Assembly: GCF_900162725.1 (NCBI RefSeq)
Contig: NZ_LT799418.1
Location: 3,070,443-3,134,442, forward strand
Direction: 5' to 3'
Origin: Parabacteroides sp. Marseille-P3160
GTDB taxonomy: Bacteria; Bacteroidota; Bacteroidia; Bacteroidales; Tannerellaceae
Length of the DNA stretch: 64,000 nt
Shown here: one piece after another, positions 18,421-27,097 of the stretch
Numbering within the stretch: the first letter of the stretch is position 1
How the letters are laid out: every line of letters starts with the position of its first letter
The notes under the pieces: generated by a model
Database searches by the model: none
Told to the model about the DNA's origin: nothing
Seen by the model: only the letters and a program-made list of their open reading frames with translations
Program-made: the position numbers and the translations under genes

Positions 18421-18760
18421 CAGAGGCCTTGATTCGACTTGCGATACTTAGCCCGCGTTTAACTATAAGAATCGTCCGGTAAAATTCAAAACGACCCTCC
18501 AAAACCGATTACACATTTTAATGCTAAAAAATAAAAAGATCAATCATTTTGACATAGTGATAGACCAAATAAGCAGTATCGAGAAGGCAAAAAACAAGTT
18601 ATCACTAAAAAATAACATTTTCAAATTTCATCGGAAAATAATTTAATTGTAATGTATTACAAAAACGCCTTTTTTAATATCAAATCAATAGCATTAAGTG
18701 TATAAAATCCCCACTTTCTAAAATTAATATTTTTTTCTATCAAAAAATATTCAATTTTCA

Positions 18761-18790
18761 TTGCCATAAATACAAAAAGACATACTTTTG
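18761..18790 (+). promoter_or_regulatory. Promoter of the dapF-dapL-nitrogen block
   Basis: TTG at 18761-18763, a 19-base spacer, and TACTTTTG at 18783-18790 match the Bacteroidetes TTG-N19-TAnnTTTG promoter exactly. It lies 48 bases before the dapF ATG. Confidence 0.8.
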
Positions 18791-18838
18791 TAAAAGAACA
18801 AAACAAATAGTCAACACGAGAACAAAAACAAATAGCAA

Positions 18839-19648
18839 ATGGGAAAGCCAATAAGATTCGCAAAGATGCAAGGGGCAGGAAATGACTATATATATGTCAA
18901 TACGATAGAATTCCCTCTTGATAGCCCTGAAGAGTTGGCCATTAAATGGAGTGCTTCCCATACAGGCATAGGAGCCGACGGATTGGTTTTAATAGGTATA
19001 TCAAATATAGCTGATTTTAGCATGCGCATTTTTAATGCGGATGGTTCGGAAGCACTTATGTGCGGTAATGCTTCCCGATGCATAGGAAAATATGTATACG
19101 AAAAAGGACTGACGACAAAAAAGGAAGTCACTCTCGAAACGCTTTCCGGCATCAAAAAGTTACAATTACAGATTGAAGACGGAAAAGTTTCGACCGTTAC
19201 CGTAGACATGGGGGAGCCTGCGGTAAAAGGAAAAGACGTAGAAGTAGAATCCGGAGGAAAGCATTACAAAGGAACCATCGTTTCGGTCGGGAATCCTCAT
19301 TATGTCATCTTTACTGATGATATAATGCAGGTAGACCTGCCCAAAGTAGGGCCCGGCATAGAACACCATCCGCTTTTTCCCGACCGTACGAACGTGGAAT
19401 TCGTACAAGTCCTGAATGAGAATGAAGTACGTATGCGCGTCTGGGAACGAGGATCAGGCATTACACAAGCCTGCGGAACCGGAGCATGCGCCACCTTAGT
19501 GGCAGGGGTTATCAACGGCAAAACGGCCCGGAAAGCGATCGTACACATGGACGGAGGCCCCCTTACCATTGAATGGCCCTCCGATACATCTCCCGTATTT
19601 ATGACCGGCGGCGCCGTCACGGTATTCGAAGGGAGCATAGAAGCATAG
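18839..19648 (+). CDS. dapF: Diaminopimelate epimerase
   Basis: It converts LL- to meso-diaminopimelate, the step before lysine and the peptidoglycan cross-linking residue. The 269-residue protein has the two catalytic cysteines in their motifs: MCGNASRC (Cys75) and [10 protein letters not shown] near residue 215. The N-terminal [11 protein letters not shown] is also canonical. dapL follows after 47 bases; together they convert tetrahydrodipicolinate to meso-DAP in two steps. Confidence 0.96.
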   Translation: MGKPIRFAKMQGAGNDYIYVNTIEFPLDSPEELAIKWSASHTGIGADGLVLIGISNIADFSMRIFNADGSEALMCGNASRCIGKYVYEKGLTTKKEVTLETLSGIKKLQLQIEDGKVSTVTVDMGEPAVKGKDVEVESGGKHYKGTIVSVGNPHYVIFTDDIMQVDLPKVGPGIEHHPLFPDRTNVEFVQVLNENEVRMRVWERGSGITQACGTGACATLVAGVINGKTARKAIVHMDGGPLTIEWPSDTSPVFMTGGAVTVFEGSIEA

Positions 19649-19695
19649 CATAGAAAAGCAAAAATGACAAAACACAAGGCAACAAACAATAGGAC

Positions 19696-20922
19696 ATGGC
19701 ATTGATTAATGAAAATTTTCTGAAATTATCCAGTAATTATCTGTTTTCAGATATTGCGAAGAAAGTAAAAACATATAAGATTACACACCCGAAAGAAAGG
19801 GTGATAAGTTTGGGCATCGGCGATGTAACACGCCCTCTACCCCAAGCGTGCCTCGAAGCAATGCATAAGGCGGTGGATGAAATGGGAAACCAGCAAACAT
19901 TCCGCGGGTACGGCCCGGAACAAGGATATTCTTTTTTGATCGACGCGATTATTAAGAATGATTATGCCAGCCGCGGTGTGACGCTCGATCCCGGAGAGGT
20001 CTTTATCAACGACGGAGCAAAAAGCGATACGGGAAACATCGGAGATATCCTTCGCCATGATAACAGCGTGGGAGTAACCGACCCGATTTATCCCGTCTAT
20101 ATCGATTCTAATGTAATGAGTGGACGGGCAGGTGATTCGGACGGTTCGAAATGGAGTAATGTGGTATATATCCCTTGCACCGAAGAAAATCATTTCGTCC
20201 CGGAATTTCCTCACCGGAAAGTGGATATTCTTTATTTATGTTATCCCAATAATCCGACAGGAACCTCACTTACGAAAGGCCAACTGAAGCAATGGGTTAA
20301 TTACGCCTTGGCAAATAATGTTCTAATTTTATTTGATGCTGCCTATGAGGCTTTTATTCAGGATCCGGATATACCTCATTCGATTTATGAAATAAGAGGA
20401 GCCAAGAAGGTCGCGATCGAATTCCGAAGTTTCTCGAAAACGGCAGGGTTTACAGGCGTGAGATGTGGATATACCGTAGTACCGAAAGAATTGAACGGTT
20501 TTACGTTAGCAGGTGAGCGGGTACCGCTGAATCATTTATGGAATCGTCGCCAATGTACGAAATTTAATGGAACAAGCTATATAACCCAACGTGGAGCTGA
20601 AGCGATCTATACTCCCGAAGGAGCCATACAAGTAAAAGAGAATATAGATTACTATATGACAAATGCCAGAATACTGAAAGAAGGTATTCAAGAATGTGGA
20701 TTGAAAGTGTTCGGCGGTGATAATGCACCGTATTTATGGATCAAGGCCCCAAACGGGTTGTCGTCTTGGAAGTTTTTCGACAAGCTGCTATATGAAGTGA
20801 GTATTGTCGGTACGCCCGGAGTAGGTTTCGGACCGAGCGGCGAAGGCTATCTGAGATTGACTGCCTTTGGGGAAAGAAAAGATACTTTGGAAGCCATGGC
20901 CAGGCTTAAAAAGTGGTTGTAA
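19696..20922 (+). CDS. dapL: LL-diaminopimelate aminotransferase
   Basis: This class I PLP aminotransferase makes LL-DAP directly from tetrahydrodipicolinate, replacing the succinylase branch. The 408-residue length fits. Motifs include the N-terminal [37 protein letters not shown] and the PLP lysine in [16 protein letters not shown]. It needs glutamate as amino donor, which fits the glutamine/ammonia genes downstream. Two small hairpins (20923-20937 and 20941-20958) lie in the gap before the next gene. Confidence 0.96.
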   Translation: MALINENFLKLSSNYLFSDIAKKVKTYKITHPKERVISLGIGDVTRPLPQACLEAMHKAVDEMGNQQTFRGYGPEQGYSFLIDAIIKNDYASRGVTLDPGEVFINDGAKSDTGNIGDILRHDNSVGVTDPIYPVYIDSNVMSGRAGDSDGSKWSNVVYIPCTEENHFVPEFPHRKVDILYLCYPNNPTGTSLTKGQLKQWVNYALANNVLILFDAAYEAFIQDPDIPHSIYEIRGAKKVAIEFRSFSKTAGFTGVRCGYTVVPKELNGFTLAGERVPLNHLWNRRQCTKFNGTSYITQRGAEAIYTPEGAIQVKENIDYYMTNARILKEGIQECGLKVFGGDNAPYLWIKAPNGLSSWKFFDKLLYEVSIVGTPGVGFGPSGEGYLRLTAFGERKDTLEAMARLKKWL

Positions 20923-21000
20923 GGAATAGTTTATTCCAAGGTCTTAACCGGTAAAGACGGGAGAACTGTTTTATTTTTTAACGTAATATCATACTATGAA

Positions 21001-21747
21001 ATGAAAAAAGTAAGCAAGCGAGCTTTACTGGGAACTATGGTTTCACTCATGTTTTCAAATTTGATTTTTGCTCAAGAAGAAGAAGCGAACGAGGGTATAT
21101 CACTAACCCCATCGGCCGATATAGTAAGTGGATACGTCTGGCGAGGCGTACATCAAACTGGAGCTTCGATACAACCGGGCTTGGACATTAGTTGGAAAGG
21201 TATTAGTTTATCCGCGTGGGGATCAACGACCTTAATGTCATTAACCAACACATCCGACTTTTCAACCCTACCGAAAGAGTTTGATGTAACGTTAGGATAT
21301 ACGGCAAGCGGGTTGAAACTGGCAGTTACGGATTATTGGTGGTCGGGAGAAGGTGCTCCATACGGACACTATAAGAAAAGCCATTTTTTGGAAGGGACAA
21401 TCGGGTATAGCTTTGGCGAAAGCTTGCCGTTAACTTTAACTTGGAATACAATGTTTGGAATGGATGGAGATAAAGACGATAACGGAGATCGCAATTACTC
21501 TACATTTGTCGAAGCCGCATACGATTTTTCGGTAAAAGGCATAAATGTAACGGCGTCTGCCGGAGTCTCTCCTTGGACTGGTCTATATCATAAAGCCGGG
21601 ACTGATGGTTTTGTCCTCTCGATGCTTTCGATAAAAGCCTCCAAGTCAATCCAACTAACCGATTCGTTTGCCTTACCCGTTTTTACGCAGGTAATTGTAG
21701 CACCGAATCAAGACAATGTATATTTCGTATTTGGGATTAGTTTGTAA
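21001..21747 (+). CDS. Putative outer-membrane barrel protein of the nitrogen operon
   Basis: A signal peptide (GTMVSLMFSNLIFAQ) precedes a 225-residue body made of amphipathic strands. The early motif IVSGYVWRGVHQTGASIQPGLD broken across two strands resembles the TorF-like porin class (SGYxxRG motif). The C-terminus FVFGISL fits a barrel. It stands directly before glnK-amtB, suggesting a channel for a nitrogen source across the outer membrane (inference from position). Substrate unknown. Confidence 0.65.
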   Translation: MKKVSKRALLGTMVSLMFSNLIFAQEEEANEGISLTPSADIVSGYVWRGVHQTGASIQPGLDISWKGISLSAWGSTTLMSLTNTSDFSTLPKEFDVTLGYTASGLKLAVTDYWWSGEGAPYGHYKKSHFLEGTIGYSFGESLPLTLTWNTMFGMDGDKDDNGDRNYSTFVEAAYDFSVKGINVTASAGVSPWTGLYHKAGTDGFVLSMLSIKASKSIQLTDSFALPVFTQVIVAPNQDNVYFVFGISL

Positions 21748-21777
21748 TGGTAAAAAATAATGAACAGCATAAGGATA

Positions 21778-21852
21778 GTATAGAGTTTGTTGCTCTGTCT
21801 TTGATTATAGAATGTTATACCGCAACTTTCATGCATGGCGATAACTCTATAC
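21778..21852 (+). promoter_or_regulatory. Long-range inverted repeat in the glnK leader
   Basis: GTATAGAGTT at 21778-21787 and AACTCTATAC at 21843-21852 are exact inverse complements separated by 55 bases, ending 34 bases before the glnK ATG. This would close a stem-loop in the mRNA between the barrel gene and glnK, or act as paired operator half-sites. Confidence 0.55.
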
Positions 21853-21886
21853 TTCCTTTATTTACTTTCATAAAAACGAACAAGGA

Positions 21887-22237
21887 ATGAAAAAGATTGA
21901 AGCGATTATTCGTAGAAGCAAATTTGAAGAGGTAAAAGCAGCTCTTCTGGCTGCCGACATCGAATGGTTCTCTTACTGGGACGTAAGGGGAGTCGGCAAA
22001 ACACGACAGGAAAGGATATACAGAGGCATCGTTTACGATACGAGTTCTATCGAACGAATTATGCTGACCATTGTAGTCCGGGAAATCAATGTTGAAAAAA
22101 CAATTCAAGCTATTCTGGAAGAAGCCCAGACGGGAGAAATCGGAGACGGCCGGATTTTCATCTCAACGGTAGACGAATCCATACGAATTCGTACCGGGGA
22201 AAGAGGGGATATTTCATTATACGATATAAAAAAATAA
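21887..22237 (+). CDS. glnK: P-II nitrogen regulatory protein
   Basis: P-II proteins are trimers that sense 2-oxoglutarate and ATP/ADP and gate AmtB. The 116-residue protein begins MKKIEAIIRRSKFEEVKAAL in family style. The T-loop region is GVGKTRQERIYRGIVYD, where the tyrosine of the usual uridylylation site is kept, though the loop differs from the enteric RQKGHTE form. The C-terminal GEIGDGRIFI nucleotide loop is present. The gap to amtB is 31 bases, and this pairing supports glnK rather than glnB. Confidence 0.93.
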   Translation: MKKIEAIIRRSKFEEVKAALLAADIEWFSYWDVRGVGKTRQERIYRGIVYDTSSIERIMLTIVVREINVEKTIQAILEEAQTGEIGDGRIFISTVDESIRIRTGERGDISLYDIKK

Positions 22238-22268
22238 AAGAATATTGAATTTTAATAAGTAAAAAGTC

Positions 22269-23639
22269 ATGAAACTACGATTTACGAGATATATTTCAAT
22301 TATACTATTCCTTATCTTTGCGACCTCGATGGCAATATTTGCTCAAGATACAACAGCGATAACGATGGAAGAAGTGACAGCCGAAATTCCGACGCTCGAT
22401 TCCGGAAATACGGCATGGCTTATTGTGGCGACCATCCTAGTCATGCTGATGACAATACCCGGATTGGCTCTGTTCTACGGCGGATTAGTACGCCGGAAGA
22501 ATGTACTGAGCATTGTGATGCAATGCTCGATTCTGGTCGGGGTTATCACTATCCTATGGATTGCCTTCGGATACAGTTGGGTTTTCGGGACGGCCTTTAT
22601 GGAGTCCAATAGTCCTTGGGGGGCAATTATCGGCGGTTTCGATAAGGTCTTTCTAAACGGATTGACCATAAATACATTGACGGCCGGCAATATTCCTGAA
22701 ATATTATTCGCTCTTTTCCAATGTATGTTTGCAATCATTACGCCGGCCTTGATTATCGGAGCTTTTGCCGAACGGGTGAAATTCACCGGCTTCCTCTTTT
22801 TCTCCATTCTTTGGACGATCTTGGTCTACAACCCGATGGCGCACTGGGTATGGGGAGGCGGCTGGCTGCAGCAAATGGGTGCAATCGATTTTGCCGGAGG
22901 TACGGTCGTGCATATTAATGCCGGTATATCCGCACTGATCATGTGCCTTTTGTTGGGTCCGAGAGAAGACTACAAAAACGGACGCTCCGGCGAACCTCAT
23001 AATGTTGTCTTTGTATTTATCGGGACAGCCTTCCTCTGGTTAGGTTGGTTCGGATTCAATGCCGGAAGCGGACTGGCTGCAGACGGACTGGCTGCCAATG
23101 CTTTTCTGGTAACTCATCTGGCCACTTCGGTTGCTGCCGTAGTCTGGATGTCCATCGATTGGCTTCTCCATAAAAAACCTACGACAGTCGGTTTCTGTAC
23201 GGGAGCCGTCGCGGGATTGGTCGCTATCACTCCTGCGGCAGGTACCGTCGATGTATTGGGAGCTTTCTTTATCGGTGCGATTTCTTCCCTCGTTTGCTTT
23301 ATGATGGTAGCCTATATTAAACCGAAACTGAAATATGACGATTCGTTGGATGCTTTCGGTGTTCACGGTATCGGAGGAATTGTAGGCTCTATCCTGACCG
23401 GCGTATTCGCTACGCAGGCGATCTCAGGCGAAGGAGGAGTACAGGGCGCATTGTACGGAGACTGGAATCAATTGTGGATACAAGTAATTGCCACCGTTGC
23501 TTCCGTCGCTTTCAGCGCCATAATGACTTTCATCCTGTTCTTCATCGTCGATAAAACCATTGGGATCCGTGTGGCTCCAAGAGTTGAGGAAGAAGGCTTG
23601 GATATTTACGAACATGGTGAATCGGCTTATAATTATTAA
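22269..23639 (+). CDS. amtB: Ammonium transporter AmtB
   Basis: A trimeric inner-membrane ammonium channel. The 456-residue protein has a cleavable N-terminal signal (ISIILFLIFATSMAIFAQ) and then about eleven membrane helices. The Amt signature DFAGGTVVHINAGISALI and the pore-histidine region DAFGVHGIGGIVGSILTG are present, together with WIAFGYSWVFG. The short cytoplasmic tail ends ESAYNY and would be the GlnK contact. A hairpin terminator lies between it and asnA. Confidence 0.96.
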   Translation: MKLRFTRYISIILFLIFATSMAIFAQDTTAITMEEVTAEIPTLDSGNTAWLIVATILVMLMTIPGLALFYGGLVRRKNVLSIVMQCSILVGVITILWIAFGYSWVFGTAFMESNSPWGAIIGGFDKVFLNGLTINTLTAGNIPEILFALFQCMFAIITPALIIGAFAERVKFTGFLFFSILWTILVYNPMAHWVWGGGWLQQMGAIDFAGGTVVHINAGISALIMCLLLGPREDYKNGRSGEPHNVVFVFIGTAFLWLGWFGFNAGSGLAADGLAANAFLVTHLATSVAAVVWMSIDWLLHKKPTTVGFCTGAVAGLVAITPAAGTVDVLGAFFIGAISSLVCFMMVAYIKPKLKYDDSLDAFGVHGIGGIVGSILTGVFATQAISGEGGVQGALYGDWNQLWIQVIATVASVAFSAIMTFILFFIVDKTIGIRVAPRVEEEGLDIYEHGESAYNY

Positions 23640-23654
23640 TATTTAAAAAGACCC

Positions 23655-23688
23655 GCCGGACAGCAGCGAAAAGCTGCTGCCGGCTTTC
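23655..23688 (+). terminator. Terminator-like hairpin between amtB and asnA
   Basis: GCCGG-A-CAGCAGC at 23655-23667 pairs with GCTGCTG-CCGGC at 23673-23684 around a GAAAA loop, then TTTCT. The stem is strong and the U-tract short, so partial read-through into asnA-glnN is likely. Confidence 0.7.
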
Positions 23689-23720
23689 TATAAAACAAAC
23701 AACAAGCAACAACAAAAATT

Positions 23721-24755
23721 ATGTCATTAATTATTCCCCAAAAGTACAGAAACACTTTGGTTCCGGAAACAACAGAACTTGCGATCAAGCTATTAAAGAA
23801 CAGTTTCCAGGAGAAACTAACAAAAGTATTATCCTTACGTCGTGTTACGGCACCGCTATTCGTTCTCTCGGGAACGGGTGTGAACGATGACTTGAACGGC
23901 GTGGAACGTTCCGTCAAATTTCCAATTAAATGCATGGGAGACAGGCAGGCAGAGGTAGTTCATTCGCTGGCTAAATGGAAACGGATGAAATTAGGTTTCT
24001 ATGATATCCCCCCGGGATATGGACTGTATACCGACATGAATGCTATCCGGAGCGATGAAGAGTTGGACAATCTGCATTCTTTATATGTAGATCAATGGGA
24101 TTGGGAAAAATCAATCCGTACGGAAGACCGTACGATCGACTATTTGAAAAAAACCGTCCGTCAGATCTACTCTATACTGAAAGAGATAGAATATATCGTG
24201 TATGATGTATTTCCGCATATCACTCCCTCATTACCGGATGATATCACTTTCATTCATTCCCAAGAATTGCTGGAGATGTTTCCTTCGCTTACCCCGCGGG
24301 AACGTGAAGAAAAAATATCGAAACACTATAGAGCGGTCTTTGTTATAGGAATCGGAGGAGTATTGTCCAATGGGGAAAAGCATGACGGTCGTGCCCCGGA
24401 CTATGATGATTGGAGTACGCCGAATTCGGATGGTTACCTTGGTTTAAACGGAGATATTCTTTTATGGAATGATATATTAAACTGTACTTTTGAACTCTCT
24501 TCCATGGGAGTCCGGGTGGATAAGGAAGCGTTGCTAAGGCAACTGGATCTGTGCGGATGCCCTGAGCGGGTTGAACTGGAATTTCACAAGGCTCTCATAA
24601 ACGGGGAACTCCCCCAGTCTATCGGAGGCGGGATCGGCCAAAGCCGGCTTTGCATGTTTTTCCTGAAAAAAGCCCATGTCGGTGAGGTACAAGCCTCCAT
24701 CTGGCCGGAAGAACAAATAAAAATCTGCGAACAAAACAACATTCACTTATTATAA
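23721..24755 (+). CDS. asnA: Aspartate--ammonia ligase (asparagine synthetase A)
   Basis: AsnA makes asparagine directly from aspartate, ammonia and ATP. The 344-residue protein looks like a class II aminoacyl-tRNA-synthetase fold: it has FPIKCMGDRQAEVVHSLAKWKR, SIRTEDRTIDYLK, and motif 3 in GGGIGQSRLCMFFL. Being ammonia- rather than glutamine-dependent, it belongs logically with AmtB and GlnN as an ammonia-capture enzyme. glnN starts 18 bases later. Confidence 0.96.
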   Translation: MSLIIPQKYRNTLVPETTELAIKLLKNSFQEKLTKVLSLRRVTAPLFVLSGTGVNDDLNGVERSVKFPIKCMGDRQAEVVHSLAKWKRMKLGFYDIPPGYGLYTDMNAIRSDEELDNLHSLYVDQWDWEKSIRTEDRTIDYLKKTVRQIYSILKEIEYIVYDVFPHITPSLPDDITFIHSQELLEMFPSLTPREREEKISKHYRAVFVIGIGGVLSNGEKHDGRAPDYDDWSTPNSDGYLGLNGDILLWNDILNCTFELSSMGVRVDKEALLRQLDLCGCPERVELEFHKALINGELPQSIGGGIGQSRLCMFFLKKAHVGEVQASIWPEEQIKICEQNNIHLL

Positions 24756-24773
24756 TCAATAATTAAAATCATT

Positions 24774-26957
24774 ATGTCTACATTAAGATTCAGAGTGGTA
24801 GAAGAGGCTTTTAAGAAGAAAGCCGCAAAAGTAGACGTCCCGGCGGAACGTCCTTCGGAATATTTCGGATCATTGGTATTTAACCGTGCAAAAATGGCTA
24901 AATATCTGCCAGCCAAAGCATATAATGCAATCGTTGATGTGATAGATAATGGAAAGCCATTAACTCCCGGAATTGCAGACGCTGTCGCAGCAGGCATGAA
25001 ACAATGGGCGGCCGAATTAGGTGTAACCCATTATACCCACTGGTTCCATCCTTTGACTGAAGGAACCGCTGAAAAGCATGACGCTTTCATTGACTATGAC
25101 GGCAAAGGGGGAGTAATGGAAGAGTTTTCAGGAAAACTGTTGGTTCAACAGGAGCCGGATGCATCCAGCTTCCCGAACGGCGGCATCCGCAATACTTTCG
25201 AAGCGCGTGGATATTCGGCATGGGATCCTTCTTCTCCCGCCTTTATCGAAGGAGATACCCTTTGTATCCCAACTATTTTCATAGCCTATACGGGTGAATC
25301 TTTAGACTATAAAGTTCCTTTATTAAAAGCGTTGGACGCTGTAAACAAAGCGGCCGTAGACGTATGTCATTACTTCAATCCGGATGTAAAAAAAGTATAT
25401 GCTTACCTCGGATGGGAACAGGAATACTTCTTGGTAGACGAAGGCTTGTATGCCGCACGCCCGGACTTATTATTGACCGGCCGTACCCTGATGGGGCACG
25501 AGAGCAGCAAAAACCAACAGTTGGAAGACCATTACTTCGGCGCCATTCCGACCCGTGTCACCGCTTTCATGCAGGATTTGGAAATCCAGGCATTGAAATT
25601 GGGCATTCCATTAAAAACCCGTCACAACGAAGTAGCTCCGAACCAGTTTGAATTAGCTCCGATTTATGAAGAATGCAATCTTGCAAACGATCATAATCTA
25701 CTGATTATGTCGCTTATGAGAAAAGTGGCTCGCAATCACGGGTTCCGGGTACTGCTCCATGAAAAGCCGTTCAAAGGGGTCAATGGCTCCGGAAAGCATA
25801 ACAACTGGTCTTTGGGAACGGATACCGGCATTCTATTAATGGCCCCGGGTAAGACTCCGGAAGAAAACCTTCGCTTTATCACCTTCGTATCGAATACATT
25901 GAAGGCGGTCTATAAACATAATGCCCTTATAAAGGCAAGTATTTCTTCGGCAACTAACGCACACCGTTTAGGAGCGAACGAGGCGCCTCCGGCAATTATT
26001 TCCAGCTTCTTGGGTTCACAAGTATCTGCTGTCCTGGAAAAATTGGAAAACAGCGATTCCAAGGAATTGATTATCGAAGGAAAGCATGGATTGAAATTGG
26101 ACATTCCGTTGATTCCCGAATTGTTGATCGATAACACTGATCGTAACCGGACTTCTCCTTTTGCTTTCACAGGAAACCGTTTTGAGTTCCGTGCCGTAGG
26201 TTCTTCTGCCAACTGTGCCGCTGCAATGCTCGCATTAAATGCTGCAGTAGCGGAACAATTGATTCTCTTCAAACAAGAAGTAGATGCCAATATTGCCAAA
26301 GGACAGGAAAAGGTGGAAGCGATTCTCGATGTAATCCGTAAAGACCTGAAAGAAAGCAAGGCCATTCGTTTTGATGGTAACGGATATAGCGAAGAGTGGA
26401 AAGAGGAAGCTAAAAAACGCGGCCTGGACTGCGAAACAAGCGTGCCCCTTATTTTCGACGCATACCTGAAGGAAAGCAGTGTTAAAATGTTCCATACAAC
26501 CGGCGTCATGACCGAAAAAGAACTGAAAGCACGCAACGAAGTGAAATGGGAAACCTATACAAAGAAAATTCAGATCGAAGCGCGTGTTTTGGGTGACTTA
26601 GCCATGAATCATATTATTCCGGTAGCAACAACCTATCAAACCTTGCTGGTAGAAAATGTTTCCAAAGTCAAAAAACTTTTCCCGGAAGCAAAAGCAAACG
26701 CTTTATCAGTTAAGAATCTGGAAATCATTGAAGATATTGCCAATCGAACGATCCTTATCAAAGAGAAGGTCGATGCAATGATCGAAGCCCGCAAGGTGGC
26801 TAATAAAATCGAATGCGAACGGGAAAAAGCTATTGCTTATCATGAAATAGTTCCTATGTTGGATGAAATACGCTATCATATCGACAAGCTGGAGCTAACA
26901 ATTGACGACCAATTATGGACTTTACCAAAATACAGAGAGTTACTGTTTATCCGCTAA
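24774..26957 (+). CDS. glnN: Type III glutamine synthetase
   Basis: The large (727-residue) GSIII form found in Bacteroidetes and cyanobacteria makes glutamine from glutamate and ammonia in a double-ring complex. Visible signatures include THWFHPLTEGTAEKHD, the glutamate motif EVAPNQFELAP, the ATP/substrate segment NGSGKHNNWSLGTD and SSANCAAAMLALNAA. The C-terminal third is alpha-helical and specific to GSIII. It closes the nitrogen block and is followed by a strong terminator. Confidence 0.97.
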   Translation: MSTLRFRVVEEAFKKKAAKVDVPAERPSEYFGSLVFNRAKMAKYLPAKAYNAIVDVIDNGKPLTPGIADAVAAGMKQWAAELGVTHYTHWFHPLTEGTAEKHDAFIDYDGKGGVMEEFSGKLLVQQEPDASSFPNGGIRNTFEARGYSAWDPSSPAFIEGDTLCIPTIFIAYTGESLDYKVPLLKALDAVNKAAVDVCHYFNPDVKKVYAYLGWEQEYFLVDEGLYAARPDLLLTGRTLMGHESSKNQQLEDHYFGAIPTRVTAFMQDLEIQALKLGIPLKTRHNEVAPNQFELAPIYEECNLANDHNLLIMSLMRKVARNHGFRVLLHEKPFKGVNGSGKHNNWSLGTDTGILLMAPGKTPEENLRFITFVSNTLKAVYKHNALIKASISSATNAHRLGANEAPPAIISSFLGSQVSAVLEKLENSDSKELIIEGKHGLKLDIPLIPELLIDNTDRNRTSPFAFTGNRFEFRAVGSSANCAAAMLALNAAVAEQLILFKQEVDANIAKGQEKVEAILDVIRKDLKESKAIRFDGNGYSEEWKEEAKKRGLDCETSVPLIFDAYLKESSVKMFHTTGVMTEKELKARNEVKWETYTKKIQIEARVLGDLAMNHIIPVATTYQTLLVENVSKVKKLFPEAKANALSVKNLEIIEDIANRTILIKEKVDAMIEARKVANKIECEREKAIAYHEIVPMLDEIRYHIDKLELTIDDQLWTLPKYRELLFIR

Positions 26958-26998
26958 GTCGGTAGACAGTTGTTTTTGTTGATTGTTTTGTGTTTGCT

Positions 26999-27035
26999 GG
27001 GAGGGAGTACTGCGAAGTAGTCTCTCCTTTTTTTT
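26999..27035 (+). terminator. Rho-independent terminator of glnN
   Basis: GGAGGGAGTACT at 27000-27011 pairs with AGTAGTCTCTCC at 27016-27027, with one G-U pair and one mismatch, around a GCGA tetraloop. It is followed by eight T. Confidence 0.88.
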
Positions 27036-27066
27036 CCGTCTGTGCGGTCAATTGATTTTTATCATG

Positions 27067-27074
27067 TACATTTG
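27067..27074 (+). promoter_or_regulatory. Candidate -7 element for nadE
   Basis: TACATTTG matches TAnnTTTG 23 bases before the nadE ATG. A TTG at 27052 is too close (12 bases), so the -33 element is uncertain. Confidence 0.45.
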
Positions 27075-27097
27075 TTTCTTTAAAAAAAGAGAGGAAA

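Larger units (their letters stand above)
18018..18838. other. Long intergenic region between fhs and dapF
   Basis: This 821-base stretch has no credible gene. It contains a 16-base palindrome (18136-18151), repeat element copy 1 (18195 to about 18420), then about 260 bases of AT-rich sequence (18500-18760) in which I see nothing, and the dapF promoter at 18761-18790. A 95-codon open frame from 18195 is made by the repeat and is probably not a gene. Confidence 0.7.
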
